The notes beneath the pieces are model-generated. The model searched no databases. It was given only the letters and a program-made list of their open reading frames with translations, and had not been told where the DNA came from. Shown here in pieces: positions 44,537 to 53,707 of a DNA stretch of 64,000 nucleotides (the first letter of the stretch is position 1; every line of letters begins with the position of its first letter). This DNA comes from Bacillota bacterium (GTDB lineage: Bacteria; Bacillota; Clostridia; Lachnospirales; Lachnospiraceae): contig JAEWMB010000008.1 of assembly GCA_023457255.1 (NCBI GenBank), positions 1 through 64,000 of the forward strand. The letters run 5' to 3'. Both the position numbers and the translations under genes were made by a program.

Positions 44537-46099
44537 GTGAATTTATATGGGAAGTTGCAAGAGTATGCAAAATCAGGGTATTATCCGATGCACATGCCAG
44601 GCCACAAGAGAAATCAAAGTTTTAGAATGGATAATCCCTATACAATTGACATTACGGAAATCGATGGATTTGATAATTTACACGATGCGGAAGAAGTATT
44701 AAAAGAAGCCATGGAGGAGACTGCTAAGCTATTTAGGACAAGGCAAAGCTTTTTCTTAATCAATGGCAGTACTTGCGGAATTTTAGCAGGAATTTCTGCA
44801 ATGACAAATCGTGGAGATAAAGTAGCAATCGCAAGAAATTCACATCAGGCAGTCTATCATGCAATCTATCAAAGACAGTTAAGACCGGTGTATCTTTATC
44901 CATCGATGTTACAATATGGAATAGCAGGACAGATTACAGTAGAATCGGTAGTCAATACTCTTGAAAATAATCCTGATATTACTCTGGTTGTGATCACTTC
45001 GCCCACCTATGAAGGTATTGTTTCAGATATAAAAAAAATAGCAGAGGCAGCCCATCGGCATGGCGCAGGTCTTTTGGTAGATGAGGCTCATGGAGCACAT
45101 TTGCTATTTCAAGGCGGAAAGGAAAAGAGTGCACTTGAATGTGGAGCAGATGTTGTTATTCAAAGCACACATAAGACGCTGCCGGCTTTTACACAAACTG
45201 CACTTTTACATCGGAATAGTGAACTGGTATCGGAAAAGGCTATCAAACATTTTTTAAAAATATATGAAACGAGCAGCCCTTCTTATTTATTAATGGCAAG
45301 CCTGGTGAGATGTATGGATTTTTTAAGAGCTGAGGGGGAAAAGAAATTCAAACAATATAGAAGAGACTTAGAAAACGTATATGAAAAACTTGCTTCCCTG
45401 AAAAACCTAACCCTTTGGAATCCGGAGCATAAAGATGTCTCTAAGCTTGTAATTGCATCAAATCATAAAAATATTACGGGTAAGAGGTTGTATGAGGAAC
45501 TAAGGATAAAATATCTTATTCAACCGGAAATGGCCTCAAAAGAGTATGTGTTATGTATGACAAGTGTATGTGATACCAAAGAAGGATTTTGGCGGCTTAT
45601 TCATGCAATTTTAGCAATTGAGGAGGAGATAGAGCAGGGAAGGTTCTCAAATATTGGCCAGATGAAAAATTCAATCGAAGCCTTAACGAATGAAGCTGGA
45701 GACTATGCGTATTTAAAGCAGGGAAATACACAGCAAAAAGGTATGGTTCAAGAGATTACAAAGATTGAGAATATAAATCAGTGTCTCGTAACAACGCAAA
45801 TCCTTGAAAGTGAATTAAATAATCTGCAAGAACCCCAAAGATACTATGAAACTTATGAGCTTGAGGGATGTAAGGAGGAGACAGTTCCGCTCCTAAAGAG
45901 CGAGGGAATGGTAGCATTGGATTATATCTATCTTTATCCCCCCGGTATTCCTCTTTTAGTTCCGGGAGAGATTATTACCAGGCCTATGATAGAACGGATA
46001 CTTCTCTTTTTACAAGCTGGTTTAAGGGTAAAAGGTCTTGCAGGTGCAGAAGTAGAGGGGGCTTTCATAATAGTAAAGGCAGGAGAAAAGCATGTCTAA
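44537..46099 (+). CDS. Orn/Lys/Arg decarboxylase family protein (YaaO-like)
   Basis: Encodes 520 aa from GTG. PLP fold type I: MPGHKRN near residue 20, SPTYEGI, the aspartate in LLVDEAHGAH (about 181-190) and the PLP lysine in QSTHKTLPAFTQ (about 214-225). The C-terminal lid domain is present (YPPGIPLLVPGE). It decarboxylates a basic amino acid, but which one is not readable. The position matches yaaO at the head of the yaaO-tmk-yaaQ-yaaR-holB block of Bacillus. It overlaps the next gene by 8 nt. Confidence 0.9.
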   Translation: MNLYGKLQEYAKSGYYPMHMPGHKRNQSFRMDNPYTIDITEIDGFDNLHDAEEVLKEAMEETAKLFRTRQSFFLINGSTCGILAGISAMTNRGDKVAIARNSHQAVYHAIYQRQLRPVYLYPSMLQYGIAGQITVESVVNTLENNPDITLVVITSPTYEGIVSDIKKIAEAAHRHGAGLLVDEAHGAHLLFQGGKEKSALECGADVVIQSTHKTLPAFTQTALLHRNSELVSEKAIKHFLKIYETSSPSYLLMASLVRCMDFLRAEGEKKFKQYRRDLENVYEKLASLKNLTLWNPEHKDVSKLVIASNHKNITGKRLYEELRIKYLIQPEMASKEYVLCMTSVCDTKEGFWRLIHAILAIEEEIEQGRFSNIGQMKNSIEALTNEAGDYAYLKQGNTQQKGMVQEITKIENINQCLVTTQILESELNNLQEPQRYYETYELEGCKEETVPLLKSEGMVALDYIYLYPPGIPLLVPGEIITRPMIERILLFLQAGLRVKGLAGAEVEGAFIIVKAGEKHV

Positions 46100-46682
46100 A
46101 ATTTTTGTAATCATGGGAAAAAGTGCGACCGGTAAAGACACGGTCTATAAAAAACTGATTGAGTCGAAGGAGCTTATGCTTAAGACTGCGGTAGGATATA
46201 CAACAAGGCCGATTCGAAAAGGAGAAAAAAATGGTGTAGAGTACCGCTTTGTGACCGTTAGAGAGCTGGAGGCTCTAAGGGAAAAAGATCTGATTATCGA
46301 ACATAGGTCTTATCAGACGGTACACGGAGAGTGGCATTATTTTACTGTTAATGATGAACAGATTATACTTGGTGAGCAGGATTATCTTCTGATTAGTACA
46401 TTAGAAGGTTTTCTTCAAATAAGAGATTACTTCGGTAAGGATATGGTAGTTCCTTTCTATATTGAAGTTGCGGATGATGTACGATTAGAAAGATCAATTA
46501 TTCGAGAGAGAAAACAAGAAAAACCCAGATATGCGGAGATATGCAGAAGATATCTTGCAGACGAAGAGGATTTTGCAGAGGATAAATTGATGGAAGCTAA
46601 TATTATAAAGCGATATAAAAATGTTGAATTAAAGGAATGTATTGCTGAAATCATGAAAGATATTAAGAGTCATCAACTATAA
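46092..46682 (+). CDS. Guanylate kinase-like nucleoside monophosphate kinase
   Basis: Encodes 196 aa. P-loop MGKSATGKDTVYKKL (residues 8-22), then YTTRPIRKGEKNGVEYRF (about 37-54) which matches the GMP-binding element of guanylate kinases, and the lid region RSIIRERKQEKPRY. It therefore resembles Gmk (GMP to GDP) and not thymidylate kinase, although the tmk gene occupies this slot in Bacillus. The HWHY-like segment and divergent C terminus make the true substrate uncertain. It is coupled to the decarboxylase by an 8-nt overlap. Confidence 0.8.
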   Translation: MSKIFVIMGKSATGKDTVYKKLIESKELMLKTAVGYTTRPIRKGEKNGVEYRFVTVRELEALREKDLIIEHRSYQTVHGEWHYFTVNDEQIILGEQDYLLISTLEGFLQIRDYFGKDMVVPFYIEVADDVRLERSIIRERKQEKPRYAEICRRYLADEEDFAEDKLMEANIIKRYKNVELKECIAEIMKDIKSHQL

Positions 46683-47002
46683 AGCTTGATTAAAATTGTA
46701 GAGATTTCGTTTTTATAACACGAATATTATCCATGCTATAAAAATCCGGAATCCCTTTTCTGTATTTCTATTGCTGATAGAGACAGGGAGTTAAAAAATT
46801 GATTGCAATAAAGATGCGAAGAAAGAAAATGCTATAATTTATAGATGCCGTATGATATAATGGCGTTAGACATTATATCATAAAGGCTGTACAGTAATGA
46901 TTAATTAAGTACACAAATAACACGGGTGCTTCCTGTAATAAGCAAACGTGTGAAGGACATAATGTTTCATACCGCAGGATATGGTGAATGGGAGGTGGGC
47001 GC
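46683..47002 (+). other. Intergenic region with a perfect inverted repeat
   Basis: No gene. At 46851-46882 TATGATATAATG and CATTATATCATA form a perfect 12-bp inverted repeat with an 8-bp spacer (GCGTTAGA) and no T-run. The left arm contains a TATAAT-like hexamer, so it may overlap a promoter for the yaaR-holB operon. Confidence 0.55.
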
Positions 47003-47443
47003 ATGGAGATAAAAGTGAATCAACTACAGCAAATAAGTCAAGCAAAAGCAAAGGCTCCGGTACCAAATGGGGATGATTCTTTTCGCTTTACTTTAATCAG
47101 TAATATTGAGGAGCAGTCCCTTCAAGCGCGTTTAAATCTATTAGTGGAGGAAATATCCACTCAAGGAAAACGAATCACCAAGCATATGGATGTTACCGAT
47201 ATGAGAAGATACCGGGAATTAATTAAGGAGTTCATGAATGAGATTGTGAACCGCTCTCATAAGTTTTCACGTCAGAATTTCTTAGATAAACGAGGCAGGC
47301 ACCGTGTCTATGGTATGATTAAATTAATCGATAAAACCTTAGATGAATTAGCCTTGGAGCTAATGAAAGAGGAGAAGGACGCAATTGCAATATTAAGTCG
47401 TATCGATGAAATCAGAGGGTTATTACTTGACTTGTTGGCATAG
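47003..47443 (+). CDS. yaaR: YaaR family protein (DUF327)
   Basis: Encodes 146 aa from M6 of the longest frame; GGGAGG lies 7 nt upstream of this ATG while the earlier ATG overlaps it. Helical protein: MDVTDMRRYRELIKEFMNEI and RGRHRVYGMIKLIDKTLDEL are family hallmarks. The function is unknown. In Firmicutes it sits beside holB, as here. Confidence 0.9.
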   Translation: MEIKVNQLQQISQAKAKAPVPNGDDSFRFTLISNIEEQSLQARLNLLVEEISTQGKRITKHMDVTDMRRYRELIKEFMNEIVNRSHKFSRQNFLDKRGRHRVYGMIKLIDKTLDELALELMKEEKDAIAILSRIDEIRGLLLDLLA

Positions 47444-47464
47444 CTTTAGAAAGGCAGGGAAAAC

Positions 47465-48457
47465 ATGAATACCTTTAGAGATGTCATTGGGCATGAGGAA
47501 ATAGTTAATCATCTTCAGAACGCACTGAAAACCAATAAGGTTTCTCACGCTTATATCTTTCAAGGGGAAGATGGGATTGGAAAAAACTTTGTTGCAAATA
47601 TTTTTACTGCTGCTCTTTTGTGCAGTGAACATGGAACCAATCCATGTACCAAATGTAAATCCTGCTTGCAGGCAGTTTCAGGGAATCAGCCCGATATTCG
47701 CAGAATCACGCATGAGAAAGCGAGTGTTGGTGTAGATGATATAAGGCTACAGTTAAATAATGAGATTGCAATCAAGCCTTACATGGGTCCTTATAAAATT
47801 TATATTATAGATGAGGCGGAGAAGATGACAGAGCAAGCCCAAAATGCTCTCTTAAAAACAATAGAAGAACCGCCGCAGTACGCAATTATTTTGCTATTGA
47901 CAAATAATAGCAATGCTTTTTTACCGACAATCTTATCTCGTTGTGTCTTACTTAATTTTAAAGCGGTAGATAAGAATAAGATAAAACAATATCTCATTGA
48001 CCAAGAGCATATCGTAGATTATCAGGCACAAATCAGTGCATCTTTTTCCGGAGGAAATCTAGGGAAGGCTATTAAGTACGCAGCTTCAGAGAAATTTGTA
48101 AAGATGAAAGAGGATATCATTCATCTTATGAATAACATGGAAGGAATGGATCTTAGTGATATTGCAGAAGCAGTGAAATATTTTTCAGAAAATAAAGGTG
48201 ATATTCTAGACTGTCTGGATTTAATGCTTTTATGGTATCGGGATATTCTAATGTTTAAGGCTACACAGGATGGCAATCTTTTAGTATATAGGGAAGAATT
48301 GCCGACCATTAAAAAGCAGGCGAAATTAAGCAGTTTTGAAGGATTGGAACAAATTATACAAGCATTTGGTACGGTCAAGGCTCGTTTAAATGCAAATGTT
48401 AACTTTGAAGTTGCGATGGAGCTTTTATTACTTTCCATGAAGGAAAGTTATCAATAG
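47465..48457 (+). CDS. holB: DNA polymerase III delta' subunit
   Basis: Encodes 330 aa. Clamp-loader AAA+ fold: HAYIFQGEDGIGKNFVANIF (a Walker A with GKN in place of GKT/S), zinc cysteines in CSEHGTNPCTKCKSC (about 59-73), YIIDEAEKMTEQAQNALLKTIEE and the SRC motif in TILSRCVLLNF. The altered P-loop fits delta', which does not hydrolyse ATP. It helps load the beta clamp, whose gene is in this window. A 17-bp inverted repeat follows. Confidence 0.95.
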   Translation: MNTFRDVIGHEEIVNHLQNALKTNKVSHAYIFQGEDGIGKNFVANIFTAALLCSEHGTNPCTKCKSCLQAVSGNQPDIRRITHEKASVGVDDIRLQLNNEIAIKPYMGPYKIYIIDEAEKMTEQAQNALLKTIEEPPQYAIILLLTNNSNAFLPTILSRCVLLNFKAVDKNKIKQYLIDQEHIVDYQAQISASFSGGNLGKAIKYAASEKFVKMKEDIIHLMNNMEGMDLSDIAEAVKYFSENKGDILDCLDLMLLWYRDILMFKATQDGNLLVYREELPTIKKQAKLSSFEGLEQIIQAFGTVKARLNANVNFEVAMELLLLSMKESYQ

Positions 48458-48462
48458 ATGTC

Positions 48463-48517
48463 CTATACGAAGATACAATCAAATTCATTCCTCCTTCTGA
48501 ATTGTATCTTCGTATAG
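48463..48517. repeat. Perfect 17-bp inverted repeat between holB and ricT
   Basis: CTATACGAAGATACAAT (48463-48479) and ATTGTATCTTCGTATAG (48501-48517) enclose a 21-nt loop containing CCTCC. No T-run follows, so it is not a typical terminator. The RNA loop is complementary to purine-rich ribosome sites such as the GGGAGAGG-like site of ricT downstream. Confidence 0.75.
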
Positions 48518-48550
48518 TGAAGAGAGTGAAAAGGGAGAGAGGATAAAGCT

Positions 48551-49453
48551 ATGGTAAATGTAATTGGTGTAAGGTTTAGAAGAGCTGGTAAGATTTATTT
48601 TTTTGATCCGGCTGGGTTCTCGATTAAGCAAGGGGATAATGTAATTGTTGAAACTGCAAGAGGCGTAGAATATGGTAATGTTGTCCTTGGACCAAGGGAT
48701 GTAGAGGAAAGCCAAGTGATACAGCCATTAAAGCAGGTTATGAGAACAGCAACTTTGGAAGATGATGAAATAGAGCATAGAAATAAGGAAAAAGAAAAAG
48801 AAGCCTTCCGTATTTGTATGGAGAAGATTACAAAGCATCAGCTTGAGATGAAGCTGATTGATTGTGAGTATACGTTTGACAATAACAAGGTATTGTTTTA
48901 TTTTACTGCAGACGGAAGGATTGATTTTCGTGAATTAGTAAAGGACTTGGCTTCGGTTTTTAAGACAAGAATCGAGTTACGGCAGATTGGCGTGCGTGAC
49001 GAAACTAAAATTATTGGTGGTATTGGTATCTGCGGCAGACCTCTGTGTTGTCACACACACTTATCTGAGTTTGCTCCGGTTTCCATTAAGATGGCAAAGG
49101 AACAAAATCTCTCTTTAAATCCGACGAAAATATCCGGAGTATGCGGCAGATTAATGTGCTGTTTAAAAAATGAAGAAGAGGCATATGAGGATTTAAACAG
49201 TAAACTTCCAAGTGTAGGTGATTTTGTAACTACCAGTGATAATCTGCGCGGTGAAGTAGCGAGTGTAAGTGTGTTAAAGCAATTGGTAAAAGTAATCGTC
49301 GTATTAGAAAACGATGAAAAGGAAATTCGTGAATATAAAGTAAGTGATCTTCGTTTTAAGCCAAAGAAGAGGAAAGAGAAAGTGCAGCTTGATGAAGAAC
49401 TGCGTGCACTTGAAATGCTGGAAAGAAAAGAAGGTAATCATTTGGATGACTAA
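48551..49453 (+). CDS. ricT: PSP1-domain protein RicT/YaaT
   Basis: Encodes 300 aa. The PSP1 domain is marked by paired cysteine motifs IGICGRPLCCHTH (about 157-169) and GVCGRLMCCLKNE (about 196-208). In Bacillus RicT works with RicA and RicF, binds [4Fe-4S] clusters and directs RNase Y to mRNAs; the cysteines seen here fit that. Overlaps the next gene by 8 nt. Confidence 0.93.
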   Translation: MVNVIGVRFRRAGKIYFFDPAGFSIKQGDNVIVETARGVEYGNVVLGPRDVEESQVIQPLKQVMRTATLEDDEIEHRNKEKEKEAFRICMEKITKHQLEMKLIDCEYTFDNNKVLFYFTADGRIDFRELVKDLASVFKTRIELRQIGVRDETKIIGGIGICGRPLCCHTHLSEFAPVSIKMAKEQNLSLNPTKISGVCGRLMCCLKNEEEAYEDLNSKLPSVGDFVTTSDNLRGEVASVSVLKQLVKVIVVLENDEKEIREYKVSDLRFKPKKRKEKVQLDEELRALEMLERKEGNHLDD

Positions 49454-50216
49454 TACAGAGAAAATTTCCATAGCACAAAAAGAAGAACTTCTTTTTGCAG
49501 GAGAGAGATTGGATGATTTGCATCGAAATGGCTATAAAATAATTCAAAATCCTGAGAAGTTTTGTTTTGGAATGGATGCTGTTTTACTGTCTGGTTTTGC
49601 GAAAATAAAGCCGGAGGAATCTACTCTTGATATGGGAACCGGAACCGGAATTATACCCATTCTATTAGCTGGAAAGACAAAAGGGAGGCACTTTATGGGT
49701 CTTGAGATTCAAGAAGAGAGTGCTGACATGGCAAGAAGAAGTGTCCTTTATAACGATTTGCAGGAACGAATTGATATTGTTACCGGTGATATTAAGGAGG
49801 CTTCGAAATTACTTGGAGCCGGCTCTTTTGATGTTGTTACATGTAATCCGCCTTATATGAACTACCGGCATGGTTTAGTGAATGAGACCGCATCGAAGGC
49901 GATTGCAAGGCATGAGATATTATGCAGCCTTGACGATGTGATAAGAGAAGCTGCTAAGGTTCTAAAACCGGGCGGAAGGTTTTATATGGTGCATCGCCCT
50001 CATCGCTTAGTAGAAATATTTTCTGTAATGCGTCAATATAAATTAGAACCTAAAAGGATGAAACTAGTACACCCCTTTGTAGACAAAGAGCCCAATATGG
50101 TATTAATCGAAGGGTTACGTGGCGGGAATCCTATGATTACGATAGAAGCACCTCTTGTGGTTTATCGTGAGGTTAATGTTTATACTGATGAGATTTATAA
50201 AGTCTATGGTTATTAG
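49446..50216 (+). CDS. tRNA1(Val) A37 N6-methyltransferase-like protein (YabB)
   Basis: Encodes 256 aa, starting at the ATG inside the end of ricT; longer in-frame extensions would run through ricT coding sequence. SAM motif LDMGTGTGIIPILLA and the catalytic NPPY in VTCNPPYMNYRHG (about 142-154) mark an N6-adenine or related methyltransferase. It is the gene next to ricT in Bacillus (yabB). Target RNA in Firmicutes is inferred from E. coli TrmN6. Confidence 0.88.
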   Translation: MTNTEKISIAQKEELLFAGERLDDLHRNGYKIIQNPEKFCFGMDAVLLSGFAKIKPEESTLDMGTGTGIIPILLAGKTKGRHFMGLEIQEESADMARRSVLYNDLQERIDIVTGDIKEASKLLGAGSFDVVTCNPPYMNYRHGLVNETASKAIARHEILCSLDDVIREAAKVLKPGGRFYMVHRPHRLVEIFSVMRQYKLEPKRMKLVHPFVDKEPNMVLIEGLRGGNPMITIEAPLVVYREVNVYTDEIYKVYGY

Positions 50217-50418
50217 TTTCTATGACGATGTGTAAATGCAAGATAAAAATAGCAGCACGCAATGGTGTGCTGAAAATAAAAAGTAATTTTTATACTTCTT
50301 ATTTATGGCAGGGAACAGGTCGTGAAGCGAACCTTTTCTTGTTTTCAGGCAGCATTAAATCTGTATGAGAATAGATATCGTTTGCAGATTTGATATGCAG
50401 CGAGTGTTAGGAGGAATC

Positions 50419-51264
50419 ATGTCAGGAAAATTATATTTGTGTGCTACTCCAATTGGTAACTTGGAGGATATGACCTTTCGCGCTGTAAGGACATTATCTG
50501 AGGTGGATTTGATTGCCGCAGAGGACACAAGAAATAGTATTAAGCTGTTAAATCACTTTAATATAAAAACTCCGATGACGAGTTATCATGAATTTAACAA
50601 AATTGAAAAAGCGAAGTTTTTAATAGAGGAGATAAGGCAGGGGAAAAATGTCGCGCTGATTACCGATGCAGGAACCCCTGGAATTTCAGATCCGGGTGAA
50701 GAACTGGTTCAGATGGCTTATGAGGCAGGAATTGCAGTTACCTCCTTACCGGGAGCATGTGCGTTAATAACAGCGTTAACGATTTCCGGGCGATCTACCA
50801 GAAGGTTTGTATTTGAGGCTTTTTTACCGGTTGATAAAAAAGAACGGCAATCCATCCTTGATGACCTTATGAATGAGACAAGAACAATTATTATTTATGA
50901 AGCTCCGCATCGACTGGTAAAAACACTCAATATTCTCCATGAGTCGCTTGGTAATCGAAGAATTACCGTCTGCAGGGAATTAACAAAGAGATATGAAACA
51001 GCGTTCTTAACTACGATAGAAGATGCGCTTGCCTTCTATACGGACCGTGAACCAAGAGGAGAATGTGTGTTACTAATTGAAGGGCGTACAAGAGAAGAAC
51101 TGAAGAAGGAAGAGCAGGAGCGATGGGCAGAGTGGACATTAGAAGCTCATATGGATTATTACCTGGGACAAGGGTTAAGTAAGAAGGAAGCTATGAAATT
51201 GGTCGCTTCGGATCGAGGTGTGCCAAAAAGAGAAATTTATTCACAACTACTTGAGCAGGAATAA
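50419..51264 (+). CDS. rsmI: 16S rRNA (cytidine-1402-2'-O)-methyltransferase
   Basis: Encodes 281 aa from the ATG preceded by AGGAGG; earlier in-frame codons lack a ribosome site. Tetrapyrrole-methylase fold: LCATPIGNLEDMT, AEDTRNSIKLL, ITDAGTPGISDPG and LPGACALITAL are all characteristic. It methylates C1402 in the decoding centre. The order trmN6-rsmI-abrB is conserved in Firmicutes. Confidence 0.96.
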   Translation: MSGKLYLCATPIGNLEDMTFRAVRTLSEVDLIAAEDTRNSIKLLNHFNIKTPMTSYHEFNKIEKAKFLIEEIRQGKNVALITDAGTPGISDPGEELVQMAYEAGIAVTSLPGACALITALTISGRSTRRFVFEAFLPVDKKERQSILDDLMNETRTIIIYEAPHRLVKTLNILHESLGNRRITVCRELTKRYETAFLTTIEDALAFYTDREPRGECVLLIEGRTREELKKEEQERWAEWTLEAHMDYYLGQGLSKKEAMKLVASDRGVPKREIYSQLLEQE

Positions 51265-51355
51265 AAGAATTCTGCAGAGAAAGAAAAAAGCAGATACCGG
51301 ATGGAATGGAAGGTATGCCGTTAGGATATCCGGTAATACCGGAATGAGAATAAAA

Positions 51356-51412
51356 AGTATAAAAAAGTATAGAAAATATGCGTTGAATTAAGGCATGATT
51401 TCCTATACTTTT
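51356..51412. terminator. Bidirectional terminator between rsmI and abrB
   Basis: AAAAAAGTATAG and CTATACTTTTTT close a long imperfect stem (also ATATGC/GCAT inside). T-runs lie on both strands between convergent rsmI and abrB. The rest of 51265-51589 holds no gene. Confidence 0.85.
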
Positions 51413-51589
51413 TTACCGCCAAAGTAAATATTTTCAGTTTTGTTAAGTTAAGCAAGCTCCCAGAGGATGACTTACTTGAAGGGGTATAACAGTAATTGGC
51501 TTTGCTAAGAGTCATAGAACAGTATTTGGATGTTATACTGTATTATGTAGAACTCCTTTATATGTCAGGTTGTACCAAGATTAAATTAA

Positions 51590-51847
51590 TTATTCAATAA
51601 TTCCTGCAAGTTTTGCAAGCTCCATAATAGAACTTTTTGCAACTTTCTTACCGCAATAATCTACTAAATCATCTTTACTTCCACTGAAGATATCAGCTGG
51701 CTCATATTTCTGAAGAATAATCTTTCCCTCATCTACGAAGATTTCCAATGGATCTCTCTCGCTAACACCGAGGGTTCTTCTTAATTCAATAGGAAGTGTG
51801 ATACGGCCTAACTCGTCAAGCTTTCTAACGATACCTGTACTTTTCAT
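51590..51847 (-). CDS. abrB: AbrB family transition-state regulator
   Basis: Encodes 85 aa from the ATG preceded by AAGGAG (7 nt). The N-terminal swapped-hairpin DNA-binding domain STGIVRKLDELGRITLPIEL, then RRTLGVSERDPLEIFVDEG, is almost the textbook AbrB/SpoVT sequence. AbrB-type proteins repress sporulation and stationary-phase genes. Its place after rsmI is conserved. A promoter lies about 75 nt upstream. Confidence 0.93.
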   Translation of the reverse strand: MKSTGIVRKLDELGRITLPIELRRTLGVSERDPLEIFVDEGKIILQKYEPADIFSGSKDDLVDYCGKKVAKSSIMELAKLAGIIE

Positions 51848-51922
51848 TATAGTACTCCTTTCAATGTCAAACAAACATATAAAATGTCAAATCTTGTAAT
51901 TATTTTGAATTACTTACTATAA

Positions 51923-51950
51923 ATTATCATATAAATACAGGGGAAGTCAA
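51923..51950 (-). promoter_or_regulatory. Promoter of abrB
   Basis: Minus strand TTGACT (51945-51950), 16-bp spacer, GATAAT (51923-51928). Confidence 0.6.
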
Positions 51951-52405
51951 TTCAAAAAAATGTTACATTCTAGCATTTTTTTAAGATGCGTATTCACAAA
52001 ATGTAATATTAGGCTATAGTTTCGTCAAAATTAGCGTTTTCAATCTATTATTTACTTGTTAAAAAGAGAAATTGTAAAAAAATGGCGAACTTTCAGAAAA
52101 TAAGGTACTACATAAATTATTTTAAATAATTGACGGTTTTAAGGTAGGATTGTAGGCATTTTCATTTTTATTATGCGAGGTTTGCAAATATTTATAATTA
52201 TTGCCTCTGTGTTATCCGAAAATAGGTAAAGGTATAATCAAAATTTATATCGGATAAAATGCTAGCTATGCTTAATCTTATCGGTAGCAGGGATGGTGGG
52301 TAATTTGGCCTATATCGATAAGATATAGTAGAATAACACGGAATAGTAGGAAGAATAGATTCCTAAATTATCTCATATGATTAAAAAAACGAATGGTTTT
52401 GCACT
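51951..52405. other. AT-rich intergenic region upstream of spmA
   Basis: No gene. A sequence resembling a forespore sigma-F/sigma-G promoter is at 52232-52260: GTATA, 15-bp spacer, GGATAAAAT (pattern GGnnAnAnT), about 145 nt upstream of spmA. Confidence 0.35.
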
Positions 52406-52996
52406 ATGATAAATTATCTATGGGCATTCATGATTATTATTGGTATTGTATACGGTGCATTTACAGGGAAGATGGCTGATATCAGTACAACAACGATATC
52501 TTCCGCAAAGGAGGCAGTAACTTTATGTATTGCAATGCTCGGAGTTATGTCTCTATGGATGGGTCTCATGGAGGTAGCCAGGGGTATTGGGCTTATGGAT
52601 CAATTAACGAAGAAACTCCGGCCTTTATTAAAATTACTATTTCCAGATATACCAAAGGAGCATATCGTAAATGAGTACATAGCATCTAATATGATTGCCA
52701 ATATCTTAGGGCTTGGGTGGGCTGCTACACCAGTAGGTCTAAAGGCAATGAAAGAATTAGCTGCCTTAAATAAAAATTCAAAGATTGCAAGCTGTGATAT
52801 GTGTACGTTTCTTATTATCAACATTTCCTCTCTCCAACTGATTCCGGTTAATATCATTGCTTATCGGAGCCAGTATGGTGCGGTAAATCCTTCTGATATC
52901 TTGGGAGTCAGTATACTTGTTACGCTCTGTTCTACTCTTGTTGGTGCTGCTTTTTCAATGATAGCAAGAAAGCTAGCTAAGAAAACAAAGTATTAG
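52406..52996 (+). CDS. spmA: Spore maturation protein A
   Basis: Encodes 196 aa of the nucleoside-recognition/Gate family. Membrane helices around residues 5-22, 35-55, 85-110 and 165-190; the motifs GLMEVARGIGLMD and NIISSLQLIPVNIIAYR-like segment (seen as NISSLQLIPVNIIAYR) are typical. SpmA and SpmB are needed for spore core dehydration. The start lacks a clear ribosome site. spmB follows. Confidence 0.93.
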   Translation: MINYLWAFMIIIGIVYGAFTGKMADISTTTISSAKEAVTLCIAMLGVMSLWMGLMEVARGIGLMDQLTKKLRPLLKLLFPDIPKEHIVNEYIASNMIANILGLGWAATPVGLKAMKELAALNKNSKIASCDMCTFLIINISSLQLIPVNIIAYRSQYGAVNPSDILGVSILVTLCSTLVGAAFSMIARKLAKKTKY

Positions 52997-53081
52997 AATT
53001 TAGCAATATCAAATAAAATGGTGACTTAGATTCTTACTATAAATGGAAGGATTACAACAAGTAGAAAGAGAGGTAATAACG

Positions 53082-53606
53082 ATGAAGTTTGTGGTCTACC
53101 TATCGGATTATATTATACCACTACTTTTCTTTTATATCATCGGTATGGGAATTCTTATGAAAAGGCCGGTTTACGATGATTTTATAAAAGGTGCAAAAGA
53201 AGGCTTTCAAGTAGTTCTTGGCATTATGCCGACGCTAATAGGATTAATGGTTGCTATCGGAATCTTACGGGCCTCCGGAGTATTATTGCTGATTTCAAAT
53301 GTGCTGGATGGATTCACATCCGTATTTCATTTCCCATCAGAAATCGTCCCTCTTGTCATTATAAAGATGTTCTCTTCTTCTGCAGCAACGAGCTTATTAC
53401 TAGATTTATTCAAAGAGTTTGGACCGGATTCTCATATTGGCAGGTTAAGCAGTATTATTATGAGTTGTACAGAAACAATCTTCTATACCATGGCGGTGTA
53501 TTATATGACCGCCGGAGTCAAGAGAACAAGATATACGCTAGCAGGAGCATTGGTAGCCACAATAGCAGGGGTTATCATTAGTACGTTATTTATGGGATTG
53601 ATGTAA
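53082..53606 (+). CDS. spmB: Spore maturation protein B
   Basis: Encodes 174 aa from the ATG preceded by GAGAGG (8 nt); an earlier in-frame ATG lacks a site. Helices and the Gate-family signature MIFSSSAATSLLLDLFKE-like segment (KMFSSSAATSLLLDLFKE), then SCTETIFYTMAVYYMTAG. Partner of SpmA in spore maturation. The pair shows that the organism makes spores or did so recently. Confidence 0.94.
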   Translation: MKFVVYLSDYIIPLLFFYIIGMGILMKRPVYDDFIKGAKEGFQVVLGIMPTLIGLMVAIGILRASGVLLLISNVLDGFTSVFHFPSEIVPLVIIKMFSSSAATSLLLDLFKEFGPDSHIGRLSSIIMSCTETIFYTMAVYYMTAGVKRTRYTLAGALVATIAGVIISTLFMGLM

Positions 53607-53707
53607 GAGTTTACATAAAAAATAGGATTTTGCTGCCGTTATCTTTAGGAAGGCTGCTATAGGTTCGCTTGCCGAATTTATGAAACCCTTTAGTAAAGCT
53701 TAATTAT

